DNA of 15,047 nucleotides from Gammaproteobacteria bacterium (GTDB taxonomy: Bacteria; Pseudomonadota; Gammaproteobacteria; Pseudomonadales; Halieaceae): the NCBI GenBank assembly GCA_018222695.1, contig JAAEZV010000017.1:1-15047 (forward strand), written 5' to 3'. The notes under the pieces were generated by a model, which saw only the letters and a program-made list of their open reading frames with translations, was not told the DNA's origin and did no database searches. This document shows positions 1-7,489 of the stretch, piece after piece (position 1 is the first letter of the stretch; the number at the start of each line of letters is the position of its first letter). The translations under genes and the position numbers were made by a program.

Positions 1-1
1 C

Positions 2-1033
2 AAAACCGGCATGGTGGTGGTGGCAGGAGAGGTCACAACGGCGGGTAACGTGACCCCCGGCGAGCTTGAGAAAGTCATTCGTAAAACCGTGCTGGACATC
101 GGTTTTAACTCCTCAGAGGTGTGCTTCGATGGCAATACCTGTGCGGTCATCAATGCCATTGGTCAACAGTCGGCGGACATTGCGCTCGGTACCCACGAGG
201 CCGATGAAGCCAACCAAGGCGCGGGGGACCAGGGTCTGATGTTCGGTTTTGCTGCGGATGAGACCGACGTGCTGATGCCAGCGCCGATTCACTACTCGCA
301 CAGACTGGTGGAACGGCAGGCTGAGTTACGCAAATCGGGCGCGCTACCTTGGCTGCGGCCGGACGCGAAGAGCCAGCTCACCATGCGCTACGGCGCCGAT
401 GGCAAACCCGAGCGCGTGGAAGCCGTTGTGCTCTCCACGCAACACGACCCCGATATCTCGCAGGAAGACCTTCGCGAGGCGGTGCGCAGGGAAATTATCG
501 AGCCGACTCTTCCCGCAGAGTGGCTGCACGCAGACACGCTGTTCCATATCAACCCAACGGGTAATTTTGTCATCGGTGGTCCGCAGGGCGACTGCGGCCT
601 TACGGGGCGCAAGATCATTGTCGATACCTATGGCGGTATGGCCCGCCATGGCGGCGGCGCGTTCTCGGGCAAGGACCCCTCCAAAGTCGATCGCTCTGCG
701 GCCTACGCCGGTCGGTACGTAGCCAAAAATATCGTCGCGGCGGGCCTCGCCCGGCGCTGCGAGGTACAGGTCTCTTACGCCATTGGTGTCGCCGAGCCTA
801 CATCGATCTCCGTCAACACGTTTGGCACCGCCACACTGGCCGACGATGCCATCGTGGCATTAATCCGCGAGCACTTTGATCTGCGGCCAAAAGGCCTTAT
901 CAATATGCTCGATCTGAAGCGCCCCATTTACCGTACAACCGCGGCATACGGCCACTTTGGCCGATCAGGAGATAGCTTTACCTGGGAGCGCACGGACAAA
1001 GCCGATGCGTTGCGCGCGGCCGCCGGCCTTTAA
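2..1033 (+). CDS. metK: S-adenosylmethionine synthetase (methionine adenosyltransferase), 5'-truncated by the window edge
   Basis: The enzyme makes SAM from methionine and ATP with release of phosphate and pyrophosphate; it is a cytosolic homotetramer needing Mg2+ and K+. The frame is open to the left edge, so the true start lies outside; the first visible residues, [13 protein letters not shown], correspond to roughly residue 45 of a protein of about 384 residues, so some 45 residues are missing. Visible signatures are [45 protein letters not shown], the glycine-rich loop with [19 protein letters not shown], and the C-terminal TAAYGHFGR. Every part matches E. coli MetK closely, with no gap or stop. 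The ATG at 11 is internal and is not the start. ahcY follows 25 bp downstream, which suggests one transcript for making SAM and clearing its product. Confidence 0.97.
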   Translation, partial: KTGMVVVAGEVTTAGNVTPGELEKVIRKTVLDIGFNSSEVCFDGNTCAVINAIGQQSADIALGTHEADEANQGAGDQGLMFGFAADETDVLMPAPIHYSHRLVERQAELRKSGALPWLRPDAKSQLTMRYGADGKPERVEAVVLSTQHDPDISQEDLREAVRREIIEPTLPAEWLHADTLFHINPTGNFVIGGPQGDCGLTGRKIIVDTYGGMARHGGGAFSGKDPSKVDRSAAYAGRYVAKNIVAAGLARRCEVQVSYAIGVAEPTSISVNTFGTATLADDAIVALIREHFDLRPKGLINMLDLKRPIYRTTAAYGHFGRSGDSFTWERTDKADALRAAAGL

Positions 1034-1058
1034 CCCTCGAACCCTGAGAGAAATGATT

Positions 1059-2450
1059 ATGAACACTGCTGTTGAGCAAAGCGTTTTCGCCGACTACAAA
1101 GTCGCAGACATTCACCTCGCTGATTGGGGGCGAAGAGAGCTGGAGATCGCCGAGAGCGAAATGCCCGCTCTGATGGCGCTGCGGGAAAACTACCGCGACA
1201 CACAGCCCCTTGCTGGCGCAAAGATACTGGGCTGCATCCACATGACGATCCAGACCGGCGTGCTGATTGAGACCCTCGTAGAGCTGGGCGCAGAAGTGCG
1301 GTGGTCTTCCTGCAACATCTTCTCGACCCAGGACCACGCTGCAGCGGCCATCGCTGCAGCTGGCATCCCGGTTTTTGCCTGGAAAGGCGAAACAGAAGAG
1401 GAATATGAGTGGTGTATCGAGCAAACCATCCTTGAGGACGGCAAGCCCTGGGATGCCAACATGGTGCTGGACGATGGCGGCGATTTGACCGCCATGCTCC
1501 ACGAGCAGTACCCGCAGATGCTCGAGCGCATCCACGGCATTACAGAGGAGACAACCACCGGGGTGCACCGCCTTTACGAGATGCTCGCTAACGGTGAGCT
1601 GAAGGTCCCTGCGATCAACGTCAATGACGCGGTCACTAAATCAAAAAACGACAACAAGTACGGCTGCCGACACAGCCTTAACGATGCGATCAAACGTGGC
1701 CTCGACCATCTGCTTGCGGGAAAACGCGCCCTGGTCATTGGCTATGGAGACGTCGGCAAAGGCTCGGCCCAGTCGCTGCGCCAGGAAGGCATGATCGTTC
1801 GCGTCACCGAGTGCGATCCGATCTGTGCCATGCAGGCCTGCATGGACGGTTTCGAAGTGGTATCACCCTTCATTGATGGCGTCGACGATGGCTCTGACAG
1901 CTGCATCAACACCGACCTGTTAGGCACTACCGACATGCTGGTGACCGCAACGGGTAATTTCAACGTGTGCACATCTGCGATGTTGCGCGCGCTGAAGTCT
2001 GGGGCAGTGGTCTGCAACATCGGGCACTTTGACAACGAGATTGACACCGCCTACATGCGCGACGAGTGGCAGTGGGAAGAGATCAAACCGCAGGTGCACA
2101 AAATTGTGAGAGATGCAGCAACCAATGATCATCTGCTTTTGCTCTCTGAGGGCCGCCTGGTGAATCTGGGTAACGCGACGGGACATCCCTCACGCATTAT
2201 GGATGGGTCTTTCGCGAATCAGGTACTCGCGCAGATCCATTTATACGAGAAGCGGTTCGCAGATCTCTCTGGCGGCGCGCGCCAAGAGGCTATCACGGTA
2301 GAAGTACTACCCAAGCAACTAGACGAGCAGGTTGCGACCTTCATGGTGCAAGGGTTCGGCGGCGTGATGACCAAGCTGACCCCCAAGCAAGCCGACTACA
2401 TTGGCGTAGGCGTGGACGGTCCCTTCAAAACCGATAGCTACAAGTACTGA
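1059..2450 (+). CDS. ahcY: Adenosylhomocysteinase (S-adenosylhomocysteine hydrolase)
   Basis: It reversibly hydrolyses S-adenosylhomocysteine to adenosine and homocysteine, removing the product inhibitor of methyltransferases; it is a cytosolic NAD-dependent tetramer. The product is 463 residues, normal for the bacterial form. Substrate-site elements are HMTIQT (His61), DDGGD (139-142), EETTTGVHR (163-171) and the Lys194/Asp198 pair in VTKSKNDN. The NAD-binding loop is GYGDVGKG (228-235), followed by [10 protein letters not shown] (320-329), [19 protein letters not shown] and the terminal Lys/Tyr tail FKTDSYKY. The frame stays open upstream into metK, but ATG 1059 is preceded by GAGAG (1046-1050) at 8 nt; ATG 1053 is only 2 nt from it, so 1059 is preferred. 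No room exists between metK and ahcY for a separate SAH riboswitch; any such element would have to lie upstream of metK. Confidence 0.97.
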   Translation: MNTAVEQSVFADYKVADIHLADWGRRELEIAESEMPALMALRENYRDTQPLAGAKILGCIHMTIQTGVLIETLVELGAEVRWSSCNIFSTQDHAAAAIAAAGIPVFAWKGETEEEYEWCIEQTILEDGKPWDANMVLDDGGDLTAMLHEQYPQMLERIHGITEETTTGVHRLYEMLANGELKVPAINVNDAVTKSKNDNKYGCRHSLNDAIKRGLDHLLAGKRALVIGYGDVGKGSAQSLRQEGMIVRVTECDPICAMQACMDGFEVVSPFIDGVDDGSDSCINTDLLGTTDMLVTATGNFNVCTSAMLRALKSGAVVCNIGHFDNEIDTAYMRDEWQWEEIKPQVHKIVRDAATNDHLLLLSEGRLVNLGNATGHPSRIMDGSFANQVLAQIHLYEKRFADLSGGARQEAITVEVLPKQLDEQVATFMVQGFGGVMTKLTPKQADYIGVGVDGPFKTDSYKY

Positions 2451-2467
2451 GCACGTCACGCACTGCT

Positions 2468-2497
2468 TGTAGTGACTCGTTGCGACGAGTCGTTACA
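2468..2497. repeat. 13-bp hairpin downstream of ahcY, no U-tract
   Basis: Bases 2468-2480 pair with 2485-2497 around the four-base loop TGCG. All 13 positions pair, two as G-T wobbles (2472/2493 and 2473/2492), with a perfect GACTCGT/ACGAGTC core. It starts 17 bp after the ahcY stop. There is no run of T on either side, so it is not a textbook intrinsic terminator. It could protect the 3' end of the metK-ahcY message or slow polymerase for Rho. The pairing is seen directly; the role is inferred. Confidence 0.6.
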
Positions 2498-2513
2498 CAG
2501 CCTTACCGGTGAC

Positions 2514-2537
2514 GAGGCGCTGAGACCGAGGCGCCTC
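2514..2537. repeat. Second inverted repeat in the ahcY-rsmE gap
   Basis: GAGGCGC (2514-2520) pairs with GCGCCTC (2531-2537) across a 10-base loop; within it GAGGCGC also recurs as a direct repeat. It is GC-rich but followed by AAGCCCCC rather than T residues, so terminator function is doubtful. It lies about 20 bp upstream of the candidate rsmE -10 element and might overlap promoter control. Confidence 0.4.
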
Positions 2538-2558
2538 AAGCCCCCTCCTGAATCAGCG

Positions 2559-2591
2559 TACACTGGCACCTTGGCCTGAGGTATAAGTGTG
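2559..2591 (+). promoter_or_regulatory. Candidate rsmE -10 box and ribosome binding site
   Basis: TACACT at 2559-2564 resembles a sigma-70 -10 box; transcription would begin near 2571. No good -35 hexamer is visible 17 bp upstream (TCAAGC at 2536-2541). TGAGG at 2577-2581 sits 7 nt before the GTG start at 2589 and is a convincing Shine-Dalgarno site that fixes this non-ATG start. The promoter part is weak; the ribosome binding site is solid. Confidence 0.35.
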
Positions 2592-3329
2592 CGTAACCCC
2601 CGACTTTTCACAGACCAATCGCTGACGCCCGGTGATCAAGTGGTCCTGAAGGGCAACATTGCCCAGCATCTGGGCCGGGTACTCAGAGCCCGGGCCGGAG
2701 ACCGTATCGCGTTGTTCAATGGCGATGGGCAGGAGTTTGCAGCTCAGGTGCTCACCGTCAGCAAACGCGAGGTCAGTGTCGATATTGGCGCAGCTTTCAC
2801 ACCCCAAACAGAGTCGCTGGTCCACACCACGCTGGGCTTGTGTCTGAGTAAAGGCGACCGATTTGATTGGGCGATTCAGAAAGCAACTGAACTAGGTGTG
2901 GGTGCCATCGCACCGCTCTACAGCGAGCGCGTTGACTTCAGCATTCCCCCGGACCGTATCGATAAGCGTATCGCGCACTGGCAGCAGATTGCCATCAGTG
3001 CCTGCGAGCAATGCGGGCGGGTCAGAATACCGGCTGTTTCGTCACCGCAGCCGCTGGAACAATGGGTTCAGAGTGTGGCGGCTGAGCATAAATGGGTGTT
3101 GCATTGCGATGATCATGGCGCACCAACAGCGGTAACCGGCATGCCAACGCCGACAGAGGTCGCGCTATTGATTGGCCCCGAGGGGGGATTGACCGACCAA
3201 GAAGTAACACGGGCCTGCCAGAACCGCTTTGAGGTGCTGCAACTGGGGCCGCGAGTACTGCGTACCGAGACCGCCCCGGTCGTCGCGCTATCAGCCCTCA
3301 GCGTAATGTGGGGAGAGATGCCGGGCTGA
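2589..3329 (+). CDS. rsmE: 16S rRNA (uracil(1498)-N(3))-methyltransferase RsmE
   Basis: RsmE methylates N3 of U1498 in 16S rRNA on the assembled 30S subunit, using SAM. The 246-residue length is normal. The N-terminal PUA-like part shows the family opening MRNPRLFTDQ, the VLRARAGDRIALFNGDGQEF stretch (31-50) and then SKGDRFDWAIQKATELGVGAI (88-108). The C-terminal SPOUT domain carries the SAM-binding knot: LLIGPEGGLTDQEV (193-206) and LGPRVLRTETAP (219-230). The GTG start follows a TGAGG ribosome site at 7 nt. It stands alone on the plus strand, 138 bp after ahcY and convergent with the hydrolase gene. Confidence 0.96.
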   Translation: MRNPRLFTDQSLTPGDQVVLKGNIAQHLGRVLRARAGDRIALFNGDGQEFAAQVLTVSKREVSVDIGAAFTPQTESLVHTTLGLCLSKGDRFDWAIQKATELGVGAIAPLYSERVDFSIPPDRIDKRIAHWQQIAISACEQCGRVRIPAVSSPQPLEQWVQSVAAEHKWVLHCDDHGAPTAVTGMPTPTEVALLIGPEGGLTDQEVTRACQNRFEVLQLGPRVLRTETAPVVALSALSVMWGEMPG

Positions 3330-3338
3330 AGTCGGCCG

Positions 3339-3386
3339 CTAGAGCCCGAATACCCGTTTGGCATTGCCCTCGAGAACTTACGACCG
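3339..3386 (-). pseudogene. Possible remnant of an amidohydrolase C-terminus
   Basis: On the minus strand, 3377-3342 translates to VLEGNAKRVFGL followed by a TAG stop (3341-3339). This is the usual closing sequence of amidohydrolase-2 family TIM-barrel proteins, whose last helix typically reads K-hydrophobic-L-x-x-N-A-x-R-hydrophobic-F/Y-G-L. Immediately upstream in frame is a TAA (3380-3378) where a lysine codon AAA would fit, preceded by a plausible LSLKGKVRS. It shares the reading frame of the hydrolase gene, whose TGA lies 40 bp further upstream. No other part of such a gene is visible, so this would be the stub of a deleted gene. The stop codons and peptide are seen directly; the family assignment rests on a 12-residue match and is inference. 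Confidence 0.4.
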
Positions 3387-3419
3387 CACTTTCCCCTTAA
3401 GTGACAGGGCACACGAGCA

Positions 3420-4736
3420 TCAGTGGCCTTGGCTACCCCGCTCCTCTGTGAGCGGCATCTCAGATCTGCTCGCAGAAGCCACCGGGTTTTCGGCGTGCTG
3501 CGCGCGAACCCACTCTAACCACATCGACGCCGCGTTTAAAAAATGACTGGTCCGGGGCGAGTGAAAAATCTCAAAGGCATGCTGCGCACGCGGCAGCTCT
3601 GCGTAGACGAGCGGCACGCTGGTGAGCGGCGCCAATTCGGCAACGAAGCGCCGCACTTCCTCAACCCACACCAGCGAGTCATGGGTCCCCTGAACAATAC
3701 AAAACGGGGGGGCCGCCTCGGCGACGCCTTCACGATGGATCCAGGAGGTGGGTGAGCCATCCTCGAACACCTGTGGTGCCGCCTCTCGGGTCTGCTGGAT
3801 GATCTTTTGGCTGATGAATCCATCCATACTGGCCTGCTGACGAATGCCGTGCCGGTTGGTGAGATCCACAACCGGATACATTGCCAGCACACCCTGCACG
3901 GCCGTATCCGCGCCCTCAAAACCTGCCTGCCAGTCAGCATGACCGGCGGTGAGGCCTGCGAGGAGAGAGAGATGCCCCCCCGCCGAGCCACCCGTGACGA
4001 CGATGAAGTCCGGGTCACCGCCGTATTCCTCGATGTGGGTTTTCACCCAGGCAATGGCCTTTTTGACGTCGATGATTTGAGCAGGATAGGCGTCCCGAGG
4101 GGCCAGCCGGTAATTGATAGACACCCCGACCCAGCCCAGCTCAACCATGCGGTGCAGCAGCGGCTGTCCTTGATGAGACTTGTGACCCATCATCCACGCG
4201 CCGCCATGCACATGCAGCAATACCGGTCGGCGCTCTCCCTGAGTCACCGGGGTGTAGATGTCCAGCAACCCCCGCTTTCCTGCAGTGGAATAACTCACAT
4301 TGCGCACATAGCGCACGCCGGGGCGACGAAAACGAAACGGCCATAACCACTCTTGGCTATGAATCTGCTGGGTCAGCTTGGCCCGCCGTGTCTCCGGGAT
4401 GTGATTCAAAAAATCTGCGCCGAGGGCAACGCGCAGCGCCCGATGAAAAGCCGTACCCGCATCAAAGCCGTCCCTGAGCGCCCACGCCAGCAGACCCCAG
4501 GCCGCCAAAAAGCAGGACAGTCCGAAGGCAAAGCCCGGCGCCCCGGTACCAATCAACAGCACGCAGAGTGCAACAAAAACCATCTGCGACCCGATAAGCC
4601 AGACGGCCAGCTCGCCGGTTACCCATCCGGAAAAAAACCACAACCAGACAGCCCAGCCGATCTGGCGAACCTGCAATACCGCAGTGACGGCACACAACAG
4701 GCTCACGCACGCGACAATGACAAACAACAGCTCCAT
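3420..4736 (-). CDS. Membrane-anchored alpha/beta hydrolase of the HSL/esterase type
   Basis: Predicted carboxylic-ester hydrolase; substrate unknown. The first ~90 of 438 residues form three hydrophobic stretches (about 1-22, 27-49 and 52-87), so the protein is probably anchored in the inner membrane. The catalytic domain follows from about residue 145: LDIYTP (158-163), the oxyanion-hole motif HGGAW (177-181), NYRLAP (208-213), nucleophile elbow GGSAGGH with Ser251 (249-255), acid Asp353 in GTHDSLV and His386 in AQHAFE. All three triad residues are present. ATG 4736 is preceded by GAGGAG at 4 nt. The last ~28 residues are polar and unlike the fold, possibly an added tail. It is divergent from gshB and convergent with rsmE, a monocistronic insertion in an otherwise conserved order. 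Mycobacterial Lip-type esterases have a similar architecture; function beyond 'esterase-like' cannot be read. Confidence 0.85.
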   Translation of the reverse strand: MELLFVIVACVSLLCAVTAVLQVRQIGWAVWLWFFSGWVTGELAVWLIGSQMVFVALCVLLIGTGAPGFAFGLSCFLAAWGLLAWALRDGFDAGTAFHRALRVALGADFLNHIPETRRAKLTQQIHSQEWLWPFRFRRPGVRYVRNVSYSTAGKRGLLDIYTPVTQGERRPVLLHVHGGAWMMGHKSHQGQPLLHRMVELGWVGVSINYRLAPRDAYPAQIIDVKKAIAWVKTHIEEYGGDPDFIVVTGGSAGGHLSLLAGLTAGHADWQAGFEGADTAVQGVLAMYPVVDLTNRHGIRQQASMDGFISQKIIQQTREAAPQVFEDGSPTSWIHREGVAEAAPPFCIVQGTHDSLVWVEEVRRFVAELAPLTSVPLVYAELPRAQHAFEIFHSPRTSHFLNAASMWLEWVRAQHAENPVASASRSEMPLTEERGSQGH

Positions 4737-4762
4737 AGCGCTCCTCAGAAGACCACAAAATA

Positions 4763-4794
4763 CCCCGCTTTTCGGGCGGTGAGAGCTTGCGGGG
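4763..4794. repeat. Inverted repeat in the hydrolase-gshB divergent promoter region
   Basis: CCCCGC (4763-4768) and GCGGGG (4789-4794) form inverted arms separated by 20 bp, about two helical turns centre to centre. They lie midway in the 107-bp gap between the divergent starts of the hydrolase (4736) and gshB (4844). That placement suits a dimeric regulator's operator, but the arms are only 6 bp and GC-rich, so chance is possible. A weak gshB promoter can be drawn from TTGCGG (4787-4792) and CAAGAT (4810-4815) with 17-bp spacing; I do not rate it highly. Confidence 0.25.
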
Positions 4795-4843
4795 AATTGC
4801 TGTGGATCGCAAGATATCCAGCCCGTCCCAACAAGGACCGCAA

Positions 4844-5797
4844 ATGAGCCTCAAGCTCGGTGTGGTAATGGATCCCATTGGCTCCATCCACTACAAAAAA
4901 GATACCACCCTGGCGCTGCTGTGGGCGGCGCAGGATCGCGGCTGGACACTGTTTTATATCGAGCCGGATGGCCTGTTTCTCGACGCAGAGCAGCCCATGG
5001 CTACTGCCCGCCCCCTGACGGTTCATCGCAATGCTGACCACTGGTTTGACCTCGGTGACGAAACCACGCTGCGGCTCACCGAACTCAACGTCGTACTCAT
5101 GCGCAAAGACCCGCCTTTCGACATGGAGTACATCTACGCCACCTATCTGCTGGAGCGGGCCGAGCGGGAAGGCACCCTGGTGGTTAACCGCTGTCAAAGC
5201 TTGAGGGATTGCAATGAAAAGCTGTTCGCCACCGAATTCCCAGAGTGCTGCCCACCGCTTTTGGTCAGCCGGGATATGGATCGGTTAAGAGCCTTTCACT
5301 CACAACATGACGACGTGATATTCAAACCATTGGATGGCATGGGTGGCAGTGCGATCTTCCGCGCACAGCCGGGTGACCCGAATGTCAGCGTCATTTTGGA
5401 AACCCTCACCCGATCCGGTCGTCAAACAATCATGGCGCAGCAGTATCTACCTGCTATTCAAGAGGGTGATAAACGAATTCTGATGATCAACGGAGAGGCG
5501 GTAACGTGGTCTCTGGCAAGAGTTCCTCTTGCAGGCGAGAGCCGGGGCAATCTCGCCGCCGGTGGTTCCGGCAGAGTCCAGCCGCTCACAGAGCGAGATC
5601 AATGGATTGCCAATCACGTTGGGCCCACCCTCAGGGAGCGCGGTCTCTACTTCGTCGGCCTCGATGTGATCGGCGACTACCTCACAGAAATTAACGTCAC
5701 CAGCCCGACCTGCCTCCGGGAAATCGAGGCAGAGTCCAGGCTGGATATTGCAGGCCAGCTTCTTGACAGCTTGCCGCTGACAGGGGCGTCCTCCTGA
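4844..5797 (+). CDS. gshB: Glutathione synthetase
   Basis: GshB joins gamma-glutamylcysteine and glycine with ATP to give glutathione in the cytosol. The product is 317 residues against 316 in E. coli. The order of motifs is that of the prokaryotic ATP-grasp family: GVVMDPIGSIHYKKD (6-20), VLMRKDPPFDMEYIYATY (84-101), the ATP-grasp FKPLDGMGG (160-168), QQYLPAIQEGDKRIL (199-213), the glycine-rich NLAAGG (236-241) and the Mg-binding GLDVIGDYLTEINVTSP (272-288). ATG 4844 has AAGGA (4833-4837) 6 nt upstream; an in-frame TTG at 4787 would add 19 residues outside the family alignment and is rejected. It leads a four-gene run with tonB, yqgE and ruvX. In Pseudomonas this gene abuts the pilG chemosensory cluster; here a hydrolase occupies that side. 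Confidence 0.97.
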   Translation: MSLKLGVVMDPIGSIHYKKDTTLALLWAAQDRGWTLFYIEPDGLFLDAEQPMATARPLTVHRNADHWFDLGDETTLRLTELNVVLMRKDPPFDMEYIYATYLLERAEREGTLVVNRCQSLRDCNEKLFATEFPECCPPLLVSRDMDRLRAFHSQHDDVIFKPLDGMGGSAIFRAQPGDPNVSVILETLTRSGRQTIMAQQYLPAIQEGDKRILMINGEAVTWSLARVPLAGESRGNLAAGGSGRVQPLTERDQWIANHVGPTLRERGLYFVGLDVIGDYLTEINVTSPTCLREIEAESRLDIAGQLLDSLPLTGASS

Positions 5798-5814
5798 CCC
5801 GCATAACACCTGCG

Positions 5815-6465
5815 GTGGCCCTGGCACCTCGCACAGGACTGCCACCCGCTTTCCTGCTATCGCTGGGCATCCACCTGGTTGTGATTTTTGGCTTCCTGCT
5901 CTCTCCAGCGGGAGACTCTGCACGGGAGGTCGCCAATCGTGCGGTCACCGTGCTTCTGGCGCCCGCCGCCGAGGCGCCTGAGGCCGCGCAAGCTGAAGCC
6001 ACGGCGAATCAGCTCGGTTCTCTCTATCAAACAGCGCCCATGACGCCACCTCATCAAGATGCGCAGCCCCCAGAGCGGACCGGGTCCGTCACAGCTTCGG
6101 TGATGCCGTCTGGACTGACCATGTCGGCAGCTGCCAGCCCCCGGCAAACCCCAACGGCCGCGCGTGCGGCGCTGGACGCCGACTATCTGCTTCAGTGGCA
6201 AGCCGACATCGAGCGTTATGGCAACGCCTACTATCGGGGCCTGGCACTGCGCCATGGTGATGGCGATGTGCGACTCAAGGTGAGCGTCCACAGTGATGGC
6301 TCTTTGCGGCAAATTGATTTATTGGAAAGTTCAGGATCCGCAGCATTGGACCGGGCGGCCGTCGATACCGTTGAGAAGCTTGCGCCATTTGCACCTTTTC
6401 CCCAGGCATTGGCGCGCGAGACACAGCAGCTAGATATCATCCGCACCTGGCAATTTCGTCGATGA
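5815..6465 (+). CDS. tonB: TonB-family protein (energy transducer, TonB3-like)
   Basis: Predicted inner-membrane protein that spans the periplasm. A single transmembrane segment lies at about 12-30, and its Ser16-x3-His20 pair matches the spacing of the Ser/His pair essential in E. coli TonB. A poorly conserved Ala/Pro-rich linker (about 35-120) is followed by WQADIERYGNAYY (128-140) and a complete TonB C-terminal domain, VRLKVSVHSDGSLRQIDLLESSG (152-174) through IIRTWQF. No EP/KP repeats and no exbB/exbD neighbours are present. The position between gshB and yqgE matches Pseudomonas tonB3, reported as needed for type IV pilus assembly and twitching, so a pilus-related role is as likely as iron uptake. 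The start is uncertain: GTG 5815 lacks a ribosome site, while GGGG at 5783-5786 points to an in-frame CTG at 5794 overlapping the gshB stop. yqgE follows at once. Confidence 0.87.
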   Translation: MALAPRTGLPPAFLLSLGIHLVVIFGFLLSPAGDSAREVANRAVTVLLAPAAEAPEAAQAEATANQLGSLYQTAPMTPPHQDAQPPERTGSVTASVMPSGLTMSAAASPRQTPTAARAALDADYLLQWQADIERYGNAYYRGLALRHGDGDVRLKVSVHSDGSLRQIDLLESSGSAALDRAAVDTVEKLAPFAPFPQALARETQQLDIIRTWQFRR

Positions 6466-6479
6466 CGGAGCCAGCCGCC

Positions 6480-7064
6480 ATGTCAGACCAACGCGCAAAC
6501 CTCAGTCAATCGCCGCAATCGCTACGGGGTCACTTCCTCCTAGCCACGCCTGTGATCGGCAGCGGCTTTTTTAACCGCTCACTCACTTATCTTTGTCACC
6601 ATGACGAGCAGGGCGCAATGGGCATTGTCGTAAATCACTGTCTGGATATTGGGCTTAGCGATATGTTGACCCACCTTGAGATTGATATCTCGTCAGCATG
6701 TCCAGACACCTCGATTCTGGCGGGCGGGCCGGTGGCCACCGATCACGGTTTTGTCCTGCATCGCGGCGAACCCCACTGGGAGGGAAGCCAGCCGGTAACG
6801 GATGAGATGAGTCTCACCGGGTCACGGGATATTCTCTGTGCCATCGCCGCCGGCGAGGGGCCCGAAGATTATTTAGTTGCGCTGGGCTATGCCGGCTGGT
6901 CGGCAGGCCAGCTCGAGGCAGAAATGGCGGAAAACAGTTGGCTGACCGTGCAGGCGGACCCCGATATTCTTTTCCGGAGCGCCGTCGAGGAGCGGCTGAC
7001 TGTGGCGGGCCGACAACTGGGTATCGATATCGATCTGTTAAGCACTGAATCGGGGCATGCCTGA
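6480..7064 (+). CDS. yqgE: YqgE/AlgH family protein (UPF0301)
   Basis: A conserved protein of unknown biochemical function; the Pseudomonas homologue AlgH was named from alginate regulation. The 194-residue product shows the family pattern: an opening LRGHFLLATPVIGSGFF, then SLTYLCHHDEQGAMGIVVN, the LAGGPVATDHGFVLH loop and LGYAGWSAGQLEAEM, ending in a short variable tail. GGAG at 6467-6470 lies 9 nt before ATG 6480, which I prefer. ATG 6462 in the same frame overlaps the tonB stop as ATGA and would add six residues; it is a reasonable alternative if translation is coupled. ruvX begins 2 bp after the stop. The yqgE-ruvX pair is widely conserved in gammaproteobacteria. Confidence 0.95.
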   Translation: MSDQRANLSQSPQSLRGHFLLATPVIGSGFFNRSLTYLCHHDEQGAMGIVVNHCLDIGLSDMLTHLEIDISSACPDTSILAGGPVATDHGFVLHRGEPHWEGSQPVTDEMSLTGSRDILCAIAAGEGPEDYLVALGYAGWSAGQLEAEMAENSWLTVQADPDILFRSAVEERLTVAGRQLGIDIDLLSTESGHA

Positions 7065-7066
7065 TT

Positions 7067-7486
7067 GTGACCGCCCACGAAACCGTTTTGGCCATTGACT
7101 ACGGCTTGCGCAACATGGGGGTGGCGGTGGGCAACACCCTGTCGCAAACCGCTCAGCCGTTGGCGATTATCAACGCACGAGACGGGGTGCCGGACTGGGA
7201 CGCACTGGCCAAACTGATTGAGGAGTGGCAACCACAGCGTGTGGTCGTCGGTTATCCCCTTAACATGGATGGATCAGAGAGCGACATCAGCCAAAGAGTG
7301 ATGAAGTTCGCGCGTCAGATCGAGGGCCGGTACCAGCGTATCGTGACGCTGGTCGACGAGCGGCTGTCCAGTCGTGAAGCCAAAGCGGCCGCGTTGGCGT
7401 CGGGGCACAATGGCGATTTCGCAGCCAAACCAATCGATGATGAAGCCGCGGCCATCATATTGACTACTTGGCTCAACGAGCAGTAA
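7067..7486 (+). CDS. ruvX: Putative pre-16S rRNA nuclease / Holliday-junction resolvase-like protein RuvX (YqgF)
   Basis: An RNase H-fold nuclease proposed to finish the 5' end of 16S rRNA; older annotations call it a Holliday-junction resolvase. At 139 residues it matches the usual 138-145. Acidic active-site elements are present: LAIDYGLRNMGVAVGN with Asp11, VVGYPLNMDGSE (60-71), VDERLSSREA with Asp97 (96-105) and IDDEAAAIIL with Asp124/Asp125. The GTG start is 2 bp after the yqgE stop with only a distant GGGG (7052-7055), so coupled translation is likely. It closes the gshB operon and ends 3 bp from the pilT stop on the opposite strand. In Pseudomonas pyrR-pyrB-pyrC follow ruvX; they are absent here. 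Confidence 0.95.
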   Translation: MTAHETVLAIDYGLRNMGVAVGNTLSQTAQPLAIINARDGVPDWDALAKLIEEWQPQRVVVGYPLNMDGSESDISQRVMKFARQIEGRYQRIVTLVDERLSSREAKAAALASGHNGDFAAKPIDDEAAAIILTTWLNEQ

Positions 7487-7489
7487 GCG

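Noticed and set aside
978..1568. A 196-codon minus-strand open frame opposite ahcY
   Set aside because: The plus strand carries an unmistakable AhcY; this frame has no motifs or ribosome site.
3330..3419. An intrinsic terminator between rsmE and the hydrolase gene
   Set aside because: Only a 4-bp CCCT/AGGG pairing is visible and no T-run follows; the stretch is better explained as a gene remnant.
3807..4346. A 179-codon open frame on the plus strand inside the hydrolase gene
   Set aside because: It is antisense to the catalytic core, lacks recognisable motifs and reflects GC-rich codon bias of the minus-strand gene.
4353..4847. A 164-codon plus-strand open frame rich in Gln, Lys and Pro
   Set aside because: It is the antisense of the hydrolase membrane segments, which forces polar residues, and it runs through the gshB start; no family resemblance.
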